Positions 33,104 through 42,315 of a stretch of 64,000 nucleotides of DNA are shown here, piece by piece. Location: the NCBI GenBank assembly GCA_025980465.1, contig JAICXJ010000005.1, positions 57,136-121,135 on the forward strand, in the 5' to 3' direction. The position numbers and the translations under genes were made by a program. Each line of letters starts with the position of its first letter. Within the stretch, counting starts at the first letter, position 1. Below the pieces are notes generated by a model, which had not been told where the DNA came from, made no database searches, and was given only the letters and a program-made list of their open reading frames with translations. Origin of the DNA: Frankiales bacterium (GTDB lineage: Bacteria; Actinomycetota; Actinomycetes; JAFAQI01).

Positions 33104-34147
33104 TCAGGCCTGCAGGTCGATCACGACCTTGATGTCATCGGGCTGCCGCTGCAGGGACGCCGGCCACTCATCGATCGGCACGGTGCGAGTGATGATCTTG
33201 GCGAGCCAGCCCTTGTCGGCCTTCGACAACGCCTCGGCCGCTTGGGCGTAGTTCGCAAGCCCGGCATTCACCGAGCCGAACACCACTTCGTTGCTGAGCA
33301 CTATCGCCTTGTTGATCGCGTCGGCCTGGGCGTCGATCGCGCGGGTACCGGAGGAAATTCCGGTCAGGCAGACGATCGCGTCGGGCGCGGTGCGAGCGAT
33401 CACATCGAAGACCAGCTGGCCGATGCCGGTCGCCTCGATGACGACGTCGGGCGGGCAGGGCAGATCGTCGAGCGAGGTCACGTACGTCGCGCCGAGGTCC
33501 CTCACCATGCCGGGCTTCGGACCCTCGGTCACCCGGTCGAGCACGGTGACGTCGAAGCCGCGCTGCCGGCCGATCATTGCGGCGAGCAGGCCGATCGGGC
33601 CGGCGCCGGTCACCAACGCGGTCGATGCGGTGACGGCCGAGCGCAGCGCGATCTTCCCGACCTGGTCCCAGGCCTTGGCGACCACCGACGTCGGCTCGAG
33701 CAGAACCCCGAGCGTGTCGAGCGACGGGTCGAGCTTGATCGCGAACTTGGGCGCCACCCGCCACCGTTGCGAGCCGTATCCATCGCGACCCTTGATGCCG
33801 CGCTCGGTGAACTGTCCGTTGCGGCAGAAGTCCCACTGGTCCTTGCTGCACGGCTCGCACGGGACCGGGTCGGGTCGTCGCACCACGCCCGCGACCAGGT
33901 CGCCGGCGGCGACCCCGGACCCTTGCGGCGCCTCCAGCACACGACCGAGCGACTCGTGGAAGAGCACCAGCCGCTGGTGTCCCGCGGGCGGCTCGCCGTA
34001 CCCCTCCTTGGACACCTCGAGGTCGGTCCCGCAGATGCCGACGTACAAGCCCTCGACGAGCACCTCGCCGTCGGAGTCGGGCGGTTCGGGGATCTCCTCG
34101 ACGCCTGCGCTCGACAGGTCACCAGGCTTTACCGTGCACGCCTTCAC
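33104..34147 (-). CDS. zinc-type glucose 1-dehydrogenase-like MDR dehydrogenase
   Basis: GLYVGICGTDLEVSKEGYGEPPAG, ESLGRVLEAPQGSGVAAGDLVAGVVRRPDPVPCEPCSKDQWDFCRNGQFTERGIKGRDGYGSQ. Confidence 0.85.
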   Translation of the reverse strand: MKACTVKPGDLSSAGVEEIPEPPDSDGEVLVEGLYVGICGTDLEVSKEGYGEPPAGHQRLVLFHESLGRVLEAPQGSGVAAGDLVAGVVRRPDPVPCEPCSKDQWDFCRNGQFTERGIKGRDGYGSQRWRVAPKFAIKLDPSLDTLGVLLEPTSVVAKAWDQVGKIALRSAVTASTALVTGAGPIGLLAAMIGRQRGFDVTVLDRVTEGPKPGMVRDLGATYVTSLDDLPCPPDVVIEATGIGQLVFDVIARTAPDAIVCLTGISSGTRAIDAQADAINKAIVLSNEVVFGSVNAGLANYAQAAEALSKADKGWLAKIITRTVPIDEWPASLQRQPDDIKVVIDLQA

Positions 34148-34202
34148 GTCGGACTCCTCGGATTACCCCCGGCGTCCGACGTTATGCCCTGCCCGGCCGC
34201 GA

Positions 34203-35654
34203 CTACTTCAGCGGGTGCAGCTGCAGCGGGAAGCCGTCAGCCGGCATCGGTAGGGCGACGAGGTCCCACGGCACTTGATACCCGGGGGTGGTCGTCCACC
34301 GATAGCGGCGCAGGAAGTGATGGAGCAGCATCTTGACCTCCTGCGTGCCGAAGTACATTCCGATGCACTTGTGCGCGCCACCGCCGAACGGCACCCACGC
34401 GAAGCGATGCTTCTTGTCCTCGCAACGGGGCTCGGCGAACCGTTCCGGGTCGAACGTCTCCGGATCGGTCCAGTACTCCTTCATGTAGTGGCTGAACCAC
34501 GGGGAGATCGACACGAACGTCCCCGCCGGGATGTAGTGGCCGAGCAGCTCGGTGTCCTTGATCGCCTTGCGGGCAAGGGACGGGACCGGTGCGACGAGCC
34601 GTAGCGACTCCTTGATCACCAGGTCGAGCACAGTGAGCTGATCAAGTGCCTCGAGGGTCAGCTCGCCGTCCAGCGCGAGCGACTGCTCGCGGGCCTTCTC
34701 CTGCCATTCCGGATGCGCCGCCAGCGCCGCCAGCACCGCCGAGGTGGTGATGGTCGAGGTGTCGTGAGCCGCCATCATCAAAAAGATCATGTGGTTGACG
34801 ACGTCGTCGTCACTGAACGTCTCGCCGTCCTCGGTCTTGACGTGACACAGCGCCGAGAACAGATCATCGGAGTCGGCAGCACGCTTCGCCGGGAGCTGTG
34901 CGCGGAAGTAGTCCTCGAGCACGGCTCGACCCTCGAGCCCTCGCTTCCATCGCCCACCCGGAACCGGCACCCGCAACATCGACACGCCGGCGCGCACCGT
35001 GTCGATGAACGCTTTCTGCAGTCGGGCGTCATCGGCATTCGACGGCCCGCCCATGAAGACCTCGGAGGCGATGTCGAGGGAGAGCCGTTTGAGGGTCGGA
35101 TAGGCGCGGATGGTGCCTGACGCCGGCCAGTTGTTGAGGTCGGAGCGGACCAGCGCGTCGGCGTTCTGCAGGTACGCCGCGAGCCTCGGCCGGGTGAACG
35201 CCTCCTGCATGATTCGCCGATGCAAGAGGTGCTCGTCGAAGTCGAGCAGCATCAGGCCGCGCCGGAAGAACGGTCCGATGAAGAACTCCCACCCGGTCTG
35301 GGAGAACGCTTTGTCCGCGTTGATCAGCACCGACTGTGTGGCGTCCGGGCCGAGCGCGAGCAGAATGTTCACCCCGGCGCCTCTGGTCCAGGACAGCGGG
35401 CCGAACCGGTCGTAGATCCGCTGGGAGAAGCTCGTGCTGTCGAAGAGGATCTCGATGGTCCGACCGAGGACCGGGAGCCCGCCGGTTCCGGGAACGGCTT
35501 TGAGGCCGGAGCCCGCCGGGGGCTGACCCAGCGGCTTGCCGCCGCTGGGTAGCCGCGAGAACGCCGCTGCAATCCGCGCCGCACCAGGCATCGCGGCCGG
35601 CCGGATCTTGTCCGGATGCTTCCAGGTCGTCGCGACGCCGGTGTCGGCGCTCAT
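34203..35654 (-). CDS. cytochrome P450
   Basis: I-helix AAHDTST, ESLRLVAP, heme loop FGGGAHKCIGMYF. Confidence 0.93.
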   Translation of the reverse strand: MSADTGVATTWKHPDKIRPAAMPGAARIAAAFSRLPSGGKPLGQPPAGSGLKAVPGTGGLPVLGRTIEILFDSTSFSQRIYDRFGPLSWTRGAGVNILLALGPDATQSVLINADKAFSQTGWEFFIGPFFRRGLMLLDFDEHLLHRRIMQEAFTRPRLAAYLQNADALVRSDLNNWPASGTIRAYPTLKRLSLDIASEVFMGGPSNADDARLQKAFIDTVRAGVSMLRVPVPGGRWKRGLEGRAVLEDYFRAQLPAKRAADSDDLFSALCHVKTEDGETFSDDDVVNHMIFLMMAAHDTSTITTSAVLAALAAHPEWQEKAREQSLALDGELTLEALDQLTVLDLVIKESLRLVAPVPSLARKAIKDTELLGHYIPAGTFVSISPWFSHYMKEYWTDPETFDPERFAEPRCEDKKHRFAWVPFGGGAHKCIGMYFGTQEVKMLLHHFLRRYRWTTTPGYQVPWDLVALPMPADGFPLQLHPLK

Positions 35655-36382
35655 AGCGCCGCCCCGACGCGGTGCTCGTTGATCCCATGCTCGGTCACGC
35701 CGAGGTTGAACGCAGTCGGTGACACCGGCACCTCATCCTTTTGCGGGAATGTGCGGAGGACGTGGTCGGCGAGATGAACGGTGACGCCGAACCAGTACTT
35801 CTCATTGCGGTAGTGGTGCAGTCGATGCGCCCGGTAGACGTAGGTGTAGTACCGGCGCTTCGGCTTGTACGTCGAGTGGATCAGGAAGTGGATCCACTCG
35901 TAGGCGAGGAACATCGAGTACGCCGTGGCCATACCCGACAACGCCAACCGCCAGGTCGGGGTGATCGCCCACATGATCGGGGCCTCGAGCACCACCGAGG
36001 TGAGCAGGATCTGCCGAGGCACCAGGACGAGCCCCAGCACCTTCGGATCGGCGTGATGTTGACGGTGGCGTCGAGCACCGAGCGGATCGATCGTCACCGC
36101 TGCGACCCGGCGGGGCGTGAAGTGCAGGACGAACACGTGGATCAGCCACTCGGTGAAGGGCTGGAAGCCGAGAATGATCGCCGCGATCCCTAGGTCCCAC
36201 CATCGCCAGCCGCCGAGAGCCAGCCGCAGCGCAACGGAGATGACCACCGCGGGGATGAGCACCCAGGCGCTGAAGGTCCGGACGAAGATCCGCGCGGCGA
36301 CCGGCAGTGTCAGGCCCGGCGCGGTGTAAGCGTCCGGCTGCGGCTCGCGCTCCCGGACCGGCCGCTCGTTGGTGACCGTCAC
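35651..36382 (-). CDS. sterol desaturase/fatty acid hydroxylase superfamily protein
   Basis: Membrane protein with His-rich motifs (HVFVLHF, HRQHHAD, HFLIHS, HRLHHYRNE); GTG start 36382; ATGA overlap with the P450. Confidence 0.8.
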   Translation of the reverse strand: MTVTNERPVREREPQPDAYTAPGLTLPVAARIFVRTFSAWVLIPAVVISVALRLALGGWRWWDLGIAAIILGFQPFTEWLIHVFVLHFTPRRVAAVTIDPLGARRHRQHHADPKVLGLVLVPRQILLTSVVLEAPIMWAITPTWRLALSGMATAYSMFLAYEWIHFLIHSTYKPKRRYYTYVYRAHRLHHYRNEKYWFGVTVHLADHVLRTFPQKDEVPVSPTAFNLGVTEHGINEHRVGAAL

Positions 36383-36429
36383 TCCGGAATTGTGACACGG
36401 CGCGGTGTCAGTGGCGCCGCCGGCTGATG

Positions 36430-37992
36430 CTAGGAACAGCGGTACGCCGGGACCCGCCGGGTATCCAGTGCCAGGTAGGAGAAGGCGCCGGCGCCACAGT
36501 CCTGGCGTCGGGGTACCTGGCCGGCGCATCCCAGTCGCAGGTTCTCGCAATCGAAGCGCTGACCGGAGTCGAGCGTGATGTCGATGCGTGACCGGTAGTA
36601 GGTCGAGTACAGGTTGGCGTCGTGTGACGGATCGACCTTGCCGGTCTCCGAGTCGCTCCGCCAGCGGCTGGTCAGCAGCATCTGGTCGGCTCGAGGGTCG
36701 TGACGGAGGTACTTGTCGAACCACGCCAGGGTGTACCAAGTGGTGAGGTCGATGCCGCGCCTGCTCGCGGGCAGTAGGCCGTTGGGGTAGTCGTTGAACT
36801 CGTAGTGGGTGCCCCCGCGAATCACGATCTGTGCCGTGTCGACTCCGGCCTGGCTCAACGCCAACGAGCCGAGCCCTTTCGCGTCCGGATCGGGCAGCGA
36901 GGTGTAGGGCTGCGGGAAGAGGAAGTAGTCGGAGCTGAGGCCGAGCATCGGCGTATGCAGCGACGGGGTCTGACTCAGCGGCGAGCCAAAACAGTCACGA
37001 GACATCCCGAAGAAGCCGGTGCGGTTGATCGGCGCCTGGGCCAGGGCATCTGTCTCGGCCGGCGACGGCGCCACTGGCACACAGAGGTCGTCCCATGCCA
37101 CGCCGGCCTTCACTCGTGGATCGGACTGGGCGAGCCAGCTGGCCGCCTCGGCGCCGTAGGAATGTCCCGCGATCCCGATCTGCTGCCGGTTGATCATCCG
37201 CCACAGCGGATCGAAGCCGGCATCGAGGCCCGCCGCGACCCGCTGACCTTGCTTGGCGGCATGACTCGTGCCGGAGGTCCGACTCGGGACCGGCCGGTAG
37301 GGGTCGTCGGGCGTGGACAGCAGGAAGTTGAGGCTGTCCTCACCGCCGTCGTAGAACGGCAGCCCGCTGCCACCCAGATCGTGGGTCTGACCGATGAACG
37401 GCGTCCCGGCGAAGGCGCCCTCCTGCTGATCCGGGGCTTGGCCGTACTGGTCTGACATTCCCTCGCCCTGAGCATCGAAGGTCATGACCACGAAACCGGC
37501 TCGGGCCAGGGCCTGCGCGGCGAACCAGTAGATCTGCTCGTAACCGATGATCGAGCCGTTGATGATCAGTACCGCCGGACGGTGGGCCGGTCCCTGCTTG
37601 GTCGCCCACACATGCCCCGACAGCGTGGCTCCACTGCGCGCCGTGTAGAGCACCGGCTTGACGATCCCGCCGTAGCGGCGCCAGTGGTTCAGGCGCGGGT
37701 CGATCGCGCAGATCACGACGGTCGTGCAGGGGTTGGGGTTGGGGGCGCGGCCTGGGTCGACATGCTGACGCGCGGCCTGGTACGCCGCAGTCGCCTTCGC
37801 GACCCGATTCATGAATCCGAGCGATCCGAACTGCGCTTCCCGCTCCTGGGAAACCAGCAGGTTCTTGATCTCGTACCCCGGGTTGACCGTGGCCGCCCGG
37901 GCAGGTGCTGTTCCGGCAACTGCACCCAACGCGAGCACGCCGGTTGCCGCCCAACCGGTGAGCCGCCGGCTCACGTGGTGTGCCGGCACCAT
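36430..37992 (-). CDS. secreted alpha/beta hydrolase
   Basis: Signal peptide; nucleophile elbow GIAGHSYGAEAASWLAQ; FVVMTFDAQGEGMSDQYG; GGTHYEFND. Confidence 0.85.
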   Translation of the reverse strand: MVPAHHVSRRLTGWAATGVLALGAVAGTAPARAATVNPGYEIKNLLVSQEREAQFGSLGFMNRVAKATAAYQAARQHVDPGRAPNPNPCTTVVICAIDPRLNHWRRYGGIVKPVLYTARSGATLSGHVWATKQGPAHRPAVLIINGSIIGYEQIYWFAAQALARAGFVVMTFDAQGEGMSDQYGQAPDQQEGAFAGTPFIGQTHDLGGSGLPFYDGGEDSLNFLLSTPDDPYRPVPSRTSGTSHAAKQGQRVAAGLDAGFDPLWRMINRQQIGIAGHSYGAEAASWLAQSDPRVKAGVAWDDLCVPVAPSPAETDALAQAPINRTGFFGMSRDCFGSPLSQTPSLHTPMLGLSSDYFLFPQPYTSLPDPDAKGLGSLALSQAGVDTAQIVIRGGTHYEFNDYPNGLLPASRRGIDLTTWYTLAWFDKYLRHDPRADQMLLTSRWRSDSETGKVDPSHDANLYSTYYRSRIDITLDSGQRFDCENLRLGCAGQVPRRQDCGAGAFSYLALDTRRVPAYRCS

Positions 37993-39671
37993 GGATTCGC
38001 CGGCACGCCGGCGCAGGGGTTCGGCATGGTCTTCTGCTTCGGCACCCGGTGCATCACGACCCGGGTCAGCCGCGGGTAGTTGGCGACCGTGGTCGACGGG
38101 CACGGGAAGAAGGCCTGCGTCGCGCATGCCACTTGCGCGCCCAGCACCCCGGTCGACGCAGGGTCGGGATAACCGAGCGGGTTGTTGCAGTTGCCCTGAA
38201 GCGCTGCCATGTCCAGCGGCCAGGTCGTCACCGAGCCCGACAAAGACTTGTTGCCGCCAACGCAGTCCGCGGGCGCCCCCGGTGACTCCGCCGGAGGGAT
38301 GGACAAATCGGCGATGTCGCCGTTGGTCTGGTTCCGGTAGAAGCCGTTGTCCTTGAAGGTGTTGCCGAAGATCCGGTTGCCCCAATCGTCGAACAGGCAC
38401 GGGACTGTCTGGCCGCCGAGATCGGCCGGCAGCAACCCTGCGAGAACACCACCGTGGCAGTTGGAGATATTCGTCGAGGCCTCGTGTCCGCTGTCGGGGA
38501 ACAGCGTCGGAAGCACGCCCCACGCGCCGTTGTGAATGAAACGGTTGTTCGCAATCGTGTCGTTGCGGCCGCCGGCGATCACGATGCCGGTTCCGACCGG
38601 GCCGATGGCCGCATCGCCGACCGCGGGCACGTTCGGGTCGTTGTTGTCCTTGACCAGGTTGTTACGGAAGATCCAGCAGGAGTTGCTTCCCTTGAATCCG
38701 GTCTTGCCCGTCGGGCAGGCGCCGTTCTGGGGCGACGGTGCATCCGCGCTGTTCTGACTGTTGGTGACGAAGCCGGTCTTGTTTCGATCGAATTCCGAGT
38801 TCTCGACGATGAGCTGACCCCCAGAGTTGGTACCGGAGTACCCGAGTGCGTTGAACTCTGAATGGGCGTGGTCGATCAACGCTCGACAGTTGGGGCACGC
38901 GCCGATGTAGTAGCCGGAGTCAGAGAAGTTGCTCGCGTAGGTGAAGCTCATCGAGCCGGGTCCGCGCGAGTTGCTGACGAACAGGCCGTACTGCGCGGCA
39001 GTGTCGGCGTGCTTCTTGCTGAAGTAGGTCGACGTGGCAGTGAGGTAGTTGCCCCACCAACTACCCAGGCCGATCTTGCCGCCGTCGTCGCCGCCGTTCC
39101 ACCAGATCTCGTTGCCGGAGTCGGCGCTGCCGGACAGGAAGTTACAGACGGTGAAGTTCTCGAAGTAGTCGCCACTGGTCCGCAACGCGTCAATGCCGTT
39201 TCGACCGCGATGCTGGCCCGAGCTGTCCTTCGGTCCGAAGTCCTGGTTCTTGGTGCGGGCCGAGCACGCCGGCGATCCGCGCCGCGTGCCGTCGATGATC
39301 ACCCGGTTGCGGTTCATTCCGCGGATGTGGACCCGGGGGACAGTGATGTTCATCGCGGCGGGATAAGTGGCGGTGCGCTGGCTGCGCGCGTAGTCCATCC
39401 GCGGGTGCCAGTCACCAGGCCCGATGAGCAGCCAATCACCCGGCCGCAGCCGCTTGATCGCCGCGGCGAGGGAAGGCTCGTTGCCGGGGATGCCGTGCCA
39501 GCTACCGACCCGCAGCACTCGGGGCGGGTGGTGGGCGCGGGCGGCGTCAGCGACCGCCGAACCGCCCAAATCGGTCCGCGCCATTCGGGTGATTCCGTGA
39601 GCAGCGATCGGCGTCGTGGCGATGATGACCACGACACCCAGCGCAGCGAGCAAACGGGCGCGAACCGACAC
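37971..39671 (-). CDS. secreted right-handed parallel beta-helix repeat protein
   Basis: Signal peptide (SVRARLLAALGVVVIIATTPIAAHG); repeated VxNSEFDRNKTGFVTNSQN / NDTIANNRFIHNGAWG / NRIFGNTFKDNGFYRNQTNG; GTG start 39671 with GGAG upstream. Confidence 0.82.
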   Translation of the reverse strand: MSVRARLLAALGVVVIIATTPIAAHGITRMARTDLGGSAVADAARAHHPPRVLRVGSWHGIPGNEPSLAAAIKRLRPGDWLLIGPGDWHPRMDYARSQRTATYPAAMNITVPRVHIRGMNRNRVIIDGTRRGSPACSARTKNQDFGPKDSSGQHRGRNGIDALRTSGDYFENFTVCNFLSGSADSGNEIWWNGGDDGGKIGLGSWWGNYLTATSTYFSKKHADTAAQYGLFVSNSRGPGSMSFTYASNFSDSGYYIGACPNCRALIDHAHSEFNALGYSGTNSGGQLIVENSEFDRNKTGFVTNSQNSADAPSPQNGACPTGKTGFKGSNSCWIFRNNLVKDNNDPNVPAVGDAAIGPVGTGIVIAGGRNDTIANNRFIHNGAWGVLPTLFPDSGHEASTNISNCHGGVLAGLLPADLGGQTVPCLFDDWGNRIFGNTFKDNGFYRNQTNGDIADLSIPPAESPGAPADCVGGNKSLSGSVTTWPLDMAALQGNCNNPLGYPDPASTGVLGAQVACATQAFFPCPSTTVANYPRLTRVVMHRVPKQKTMPNPCAGVPANPWCRHTT

Positions 39672-39773
39672 GAATTCTCCGCCTCTCACGTTCCACCATG
39701 CACAGCACCCCGACCCATCACGATCGTGCCGTACCGCTTCGGGGTAGCGCCAGGCACCTTGCCGCTTCCTATG

Positions 39774-39785
39774 AATTTCGAAATT
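39774..39785. promoter_or_regulatory. AT-rich palindrome AATTTCGAAATT in a divergent intergenic region
   Basis: Perfect 12-bp palindrome in a GC-rich context between beta-helix (-) and DUF5666-like (+) genes. Confidence 0.45.
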
Positions 39786-39875
39786 TGGTGAATCCATTCC
39801 GGCCGGTTGGTCGATGACATCAATGCGCACGACCGTCGCCGGTGATGTACGGCGGGATACCACAGGAGGCACGAC

Positions 39876-40907
39876 ATGCAAGCAATGCATTCGCGACGCG
39901 GACAGAGCATCATCGCGCTAGCCGCGGTCGCGGGTGCCGGTGCGGCGATTGCGCTGTCCGCCGCGCCGGCGGCGGCGTCTTCCTCGGCGCCGCGCCTCGC
40001 CTCGGCACACCACCACTCTTCCGGCCGCCACCGCCACGCGAGCCGGGTCCACATCGTCGGCCTCGTGGCAGCCCATCACCGCCACTCGTTGACGGTGTTC
40101 GCGCGAACCGCAACGGCCGGCGCGACGACTCAGCACAACCAGCGTCTCCACATCAGCTTCGCCCGCAATGTGCACGCGCGCACCCACGTTCCGGTGGGCG
40201 ACATGGTCACGATCAATGCGCTCGCCAAGGTGCACGGCCACAGCCTCGTGATCGTGCGCCACAACAGCGAATCGGTTTCCTCGTCGGAGGCGACTCTGCT
40301 GTTCGGCACTGTCACCGCCATTAACGGCACCGAGCTGATGGTCTCCGAGCACGCCCGCGACAACGGCGACAACGAGGACGGAAACGACAGCCAGGACGGC
40401 AACAACCAGGGTGACGGCGACCGGCACTCGATCGCGGTGGACGACTCGGAAGCGACGATCATCGTCGACAATGGCGCGAATCCCCTCGCCGTCGGCGACA
40501 CCGTCGCGATTCTGGGTGAGGTCACCGACAACACCGTCGTGGCAGAGGCAATCTTCGGCTTCTCAACCCGGCCGGCGTTCCTGCGTGGCGAGGTCGTCAG
40601 CGTCAACGGCAACTCGGTCACCGTCGCCACCGGCGAGGACGGCATGAACCGCGACAGCCTGGCGCGGGACCGCGGCCCTGGTGACGACGGCAACACCACC
40701 TCGACCTTCGACCTGTCGGACGTGGCTCTCGCGCTGAACGGGAGCAGCGCCCGCCCAAGCGACCTGGTGCCGGGCGACAAGATCATCCTGCTCGGCCCGG
40801 CCAACCCGGAGACCGGGCAGGTCGTTGCGGAGGTGGCGTTCGCGTTCAACGGCCACGACAACCACCCAGCCGACGACAATCAAGGCGAGGACAGCCAGGG
40901 CGACTAG
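39876..40907 (+). CDS. secreted DUF5666-like protein with Asp/Asn/Gly-rich segment
   Basis: Signal peptide; repeated VxxVNGNSVTV / GTVTAINGTELMV beta units; DNGDNEDGNDSQDGNNQGDGD linker. Confidence 0.65.
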   Translation: MQAMHSRRGQSIIALAAVAGAGAAIALSAAPAAASSSAPRLASAHHHSSGRHRHASRVHIVGLVAAHHRHSLTVFARTATAGATTQHNQRLHISFARNVHARTHVPVGDMVTINALAKVHGHSLVIVRHNSESVSSSEATLLFGTVTAINGTELMVSEHARDNGDNEDGNDSQDGNNQGDGDRHSIAVDDSEATIIVDNGANPLAVGDTVAILGEVTDNTVVAEAIFGFSTRPAFLRGEVVSVNGNSVTVATGEDGMNRDSLARDRGPGDDGNTTSTFDLSDVALALNGSSARPSDLVPGDKIILLGPANPETGQVVAEVAFAFNGHDNHPADDNQGEDSQGD

Positions 40908-40922
40908 CGGGTTCGCGCCACC

Positions 40923-42212
40923 TCAGCGAGCTGGCGCCGGTGTCCATTCGATGTGCAGGCTCGACAGTCCGCGAAGCACCCACGTCGGCTCGTAGCGGAA
41001 GCGTCGCGAGCCCGGCGGCCCGTGGTGCTCGTCGGAGAGCCGGATGTCGTGCATCCGGGCGAGAATCCGCTCGATCGCGACCTTGCCCTCGGCCCGCGCC
41101 AGCGGTCCGCCCGGGCACGAGTGGTTGCCGCGACCGAATGCGATGTGGGTCCGGATGCCGGCGCGATCGATGTCGAACTGCGATGGGTGGTCGAACTGTC
41201 GCGGGTCCCGGTTGGCGGCGCCGTTCAGCATCATCACCGGCGTACCGGCCTTCACTTCCACGCTGCCGATGGTCGTCGTACGACGGGCTAACCGGAAGTC
41301 GGCCTTGACCGGGCTCTCGACGCGCAGCGTCTCCTCGATGAACTCCGGAATACGCTCCGTGTGGGCGCGTAGCTCGTCCTGCACGGCGGGGTTCTCGGCG
41401 AGGTACTTCAACGCAGCGGCGAGCATCCGCGCGCTCGTCTCCTGCCCGGCGGCGAACAGGAACGTCGCCGTTCTCACCACAGCAGTCACGTCGGGCAGCG
41501 ACCCATCGGGATAAGTCGCCTGGGCGAGCTCGGTCAGTACGTCGCCGCGCGGATTGGCGCGTCGGTCCTCGATGTAGTTCGCGAACCACCGGTCCGCCCA
41601 CCCCAGCAGGTTCAGGTCGTCCGCCTCGCTGTACTGGTCGGTCTCGCCCACGGCGCCCGGGGCGGTCGACAAACCGAAGCCCTCCCGGAAGGCGTTGTGG
41701 TCCTCCTCGGGCACGCCGAGCAGGTCCGCGACGACCAGCATCGCGTAGGGCTGGGTGAACGCGCGGATGAACTCGCATGCGCCGTCCGCCACGAACTCGT
41801 CGAGCTGCTTGTCGGCGAGCCGCCAGATGAACTCCTCGTTCTCCTTCAGCCGCTTCGGGGTGATCAGGCGCATCAACAGCGCCCGCTCCCGCGTGTGGTC
41901 GGGTGGGTCCATCGTGACCATGTGCTCGTGCATCGGGAGCTGTCCGCGGTACTTGTCGACCAGCTCGCCGACGTCGTCGCCCTCGAGTGGCACCGGGAAT
42001 TGTGCGAATGGCCCGACCACGGAGTTGCACGAGGAGAATGTCTCGGCGTCGCGGTAGACCTCACAGATCTCCTCGTAGCCGCTCACCGCCACCACGCCGA
42101 GATGTTCGAGCGGCAGTACCGGGCATTCGGCCCGAAGCTGGTCGAAGTACGGGTAGGGATCCTCGACGAGGGCCTCGTCGCTGAAGAAGTCGATCGTCTT
42201 CCAGTCGCTCAA
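40923..42212 (-). CDS. cytochrome P450
   Basis: FAAGQETSARML I-helix, FGRGNHSCPGGPLARAEG heme loop. Confidence 0.94.
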   Translation of the reverse strand: MSDWKTIDFFSDEALVEDPYPYFDQLRAECPVLPLEHLGVVAVSGYEEICEVYRDAETFSSCNSVVGPFAQFPVPLEGDDVGELVDKYRGQLPMHEHMVTMDPPDHTRERALLMRLITPKRLKENEEFIWRLADKQLDEFVADGACEFIRAFTQPYAMLVVADLLGVPEEDHNAFREGFGLSTAPGAVGETDQYSEADDLNLLGWADRWFANYIEDRRANPRGDVLTELAQATYPDGSLPDVTAVVRTATFLFAAGQETSARMLAAALKYLAENPAVQDELRAHTERIPEFIEETLRVESPVKADFRLARRTTTIGSVEVKAGTPVMMLNGAANRDPRQFDHPSQFDIDRAGIRTHIAFGRGNHSCPGGPLARAEGKVAIERILARMHDIRLSDEHHGPPGSRRFRYEPTWVLRGLSSLHIEWTPAPAR

Positions 42213-42315
42213 CTTGATCCCCTTCCGAGGGCCGCCCCGCCGCGAGCTGGTGGCTGCCAGAGTTGCGCCGCGTCCCAGTGAGGTGCTTGTGTGCTGTGCA
42301 AGTGCTTAGCATGCC

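Noticed and set aside
32783-34336. 517-aa plus-strand ORF
   Set aside because: Antisense to DUF1684 and dehydrogenase genes; no recognisable motif and GC-driven composition.
36430-38523. 697-aa ORF as one alpha/beta hydrolase
   Set aside because: The signal peptide begins at ATG 37992; the upstream part is out-of-frame shadow of the beta-helix gene.
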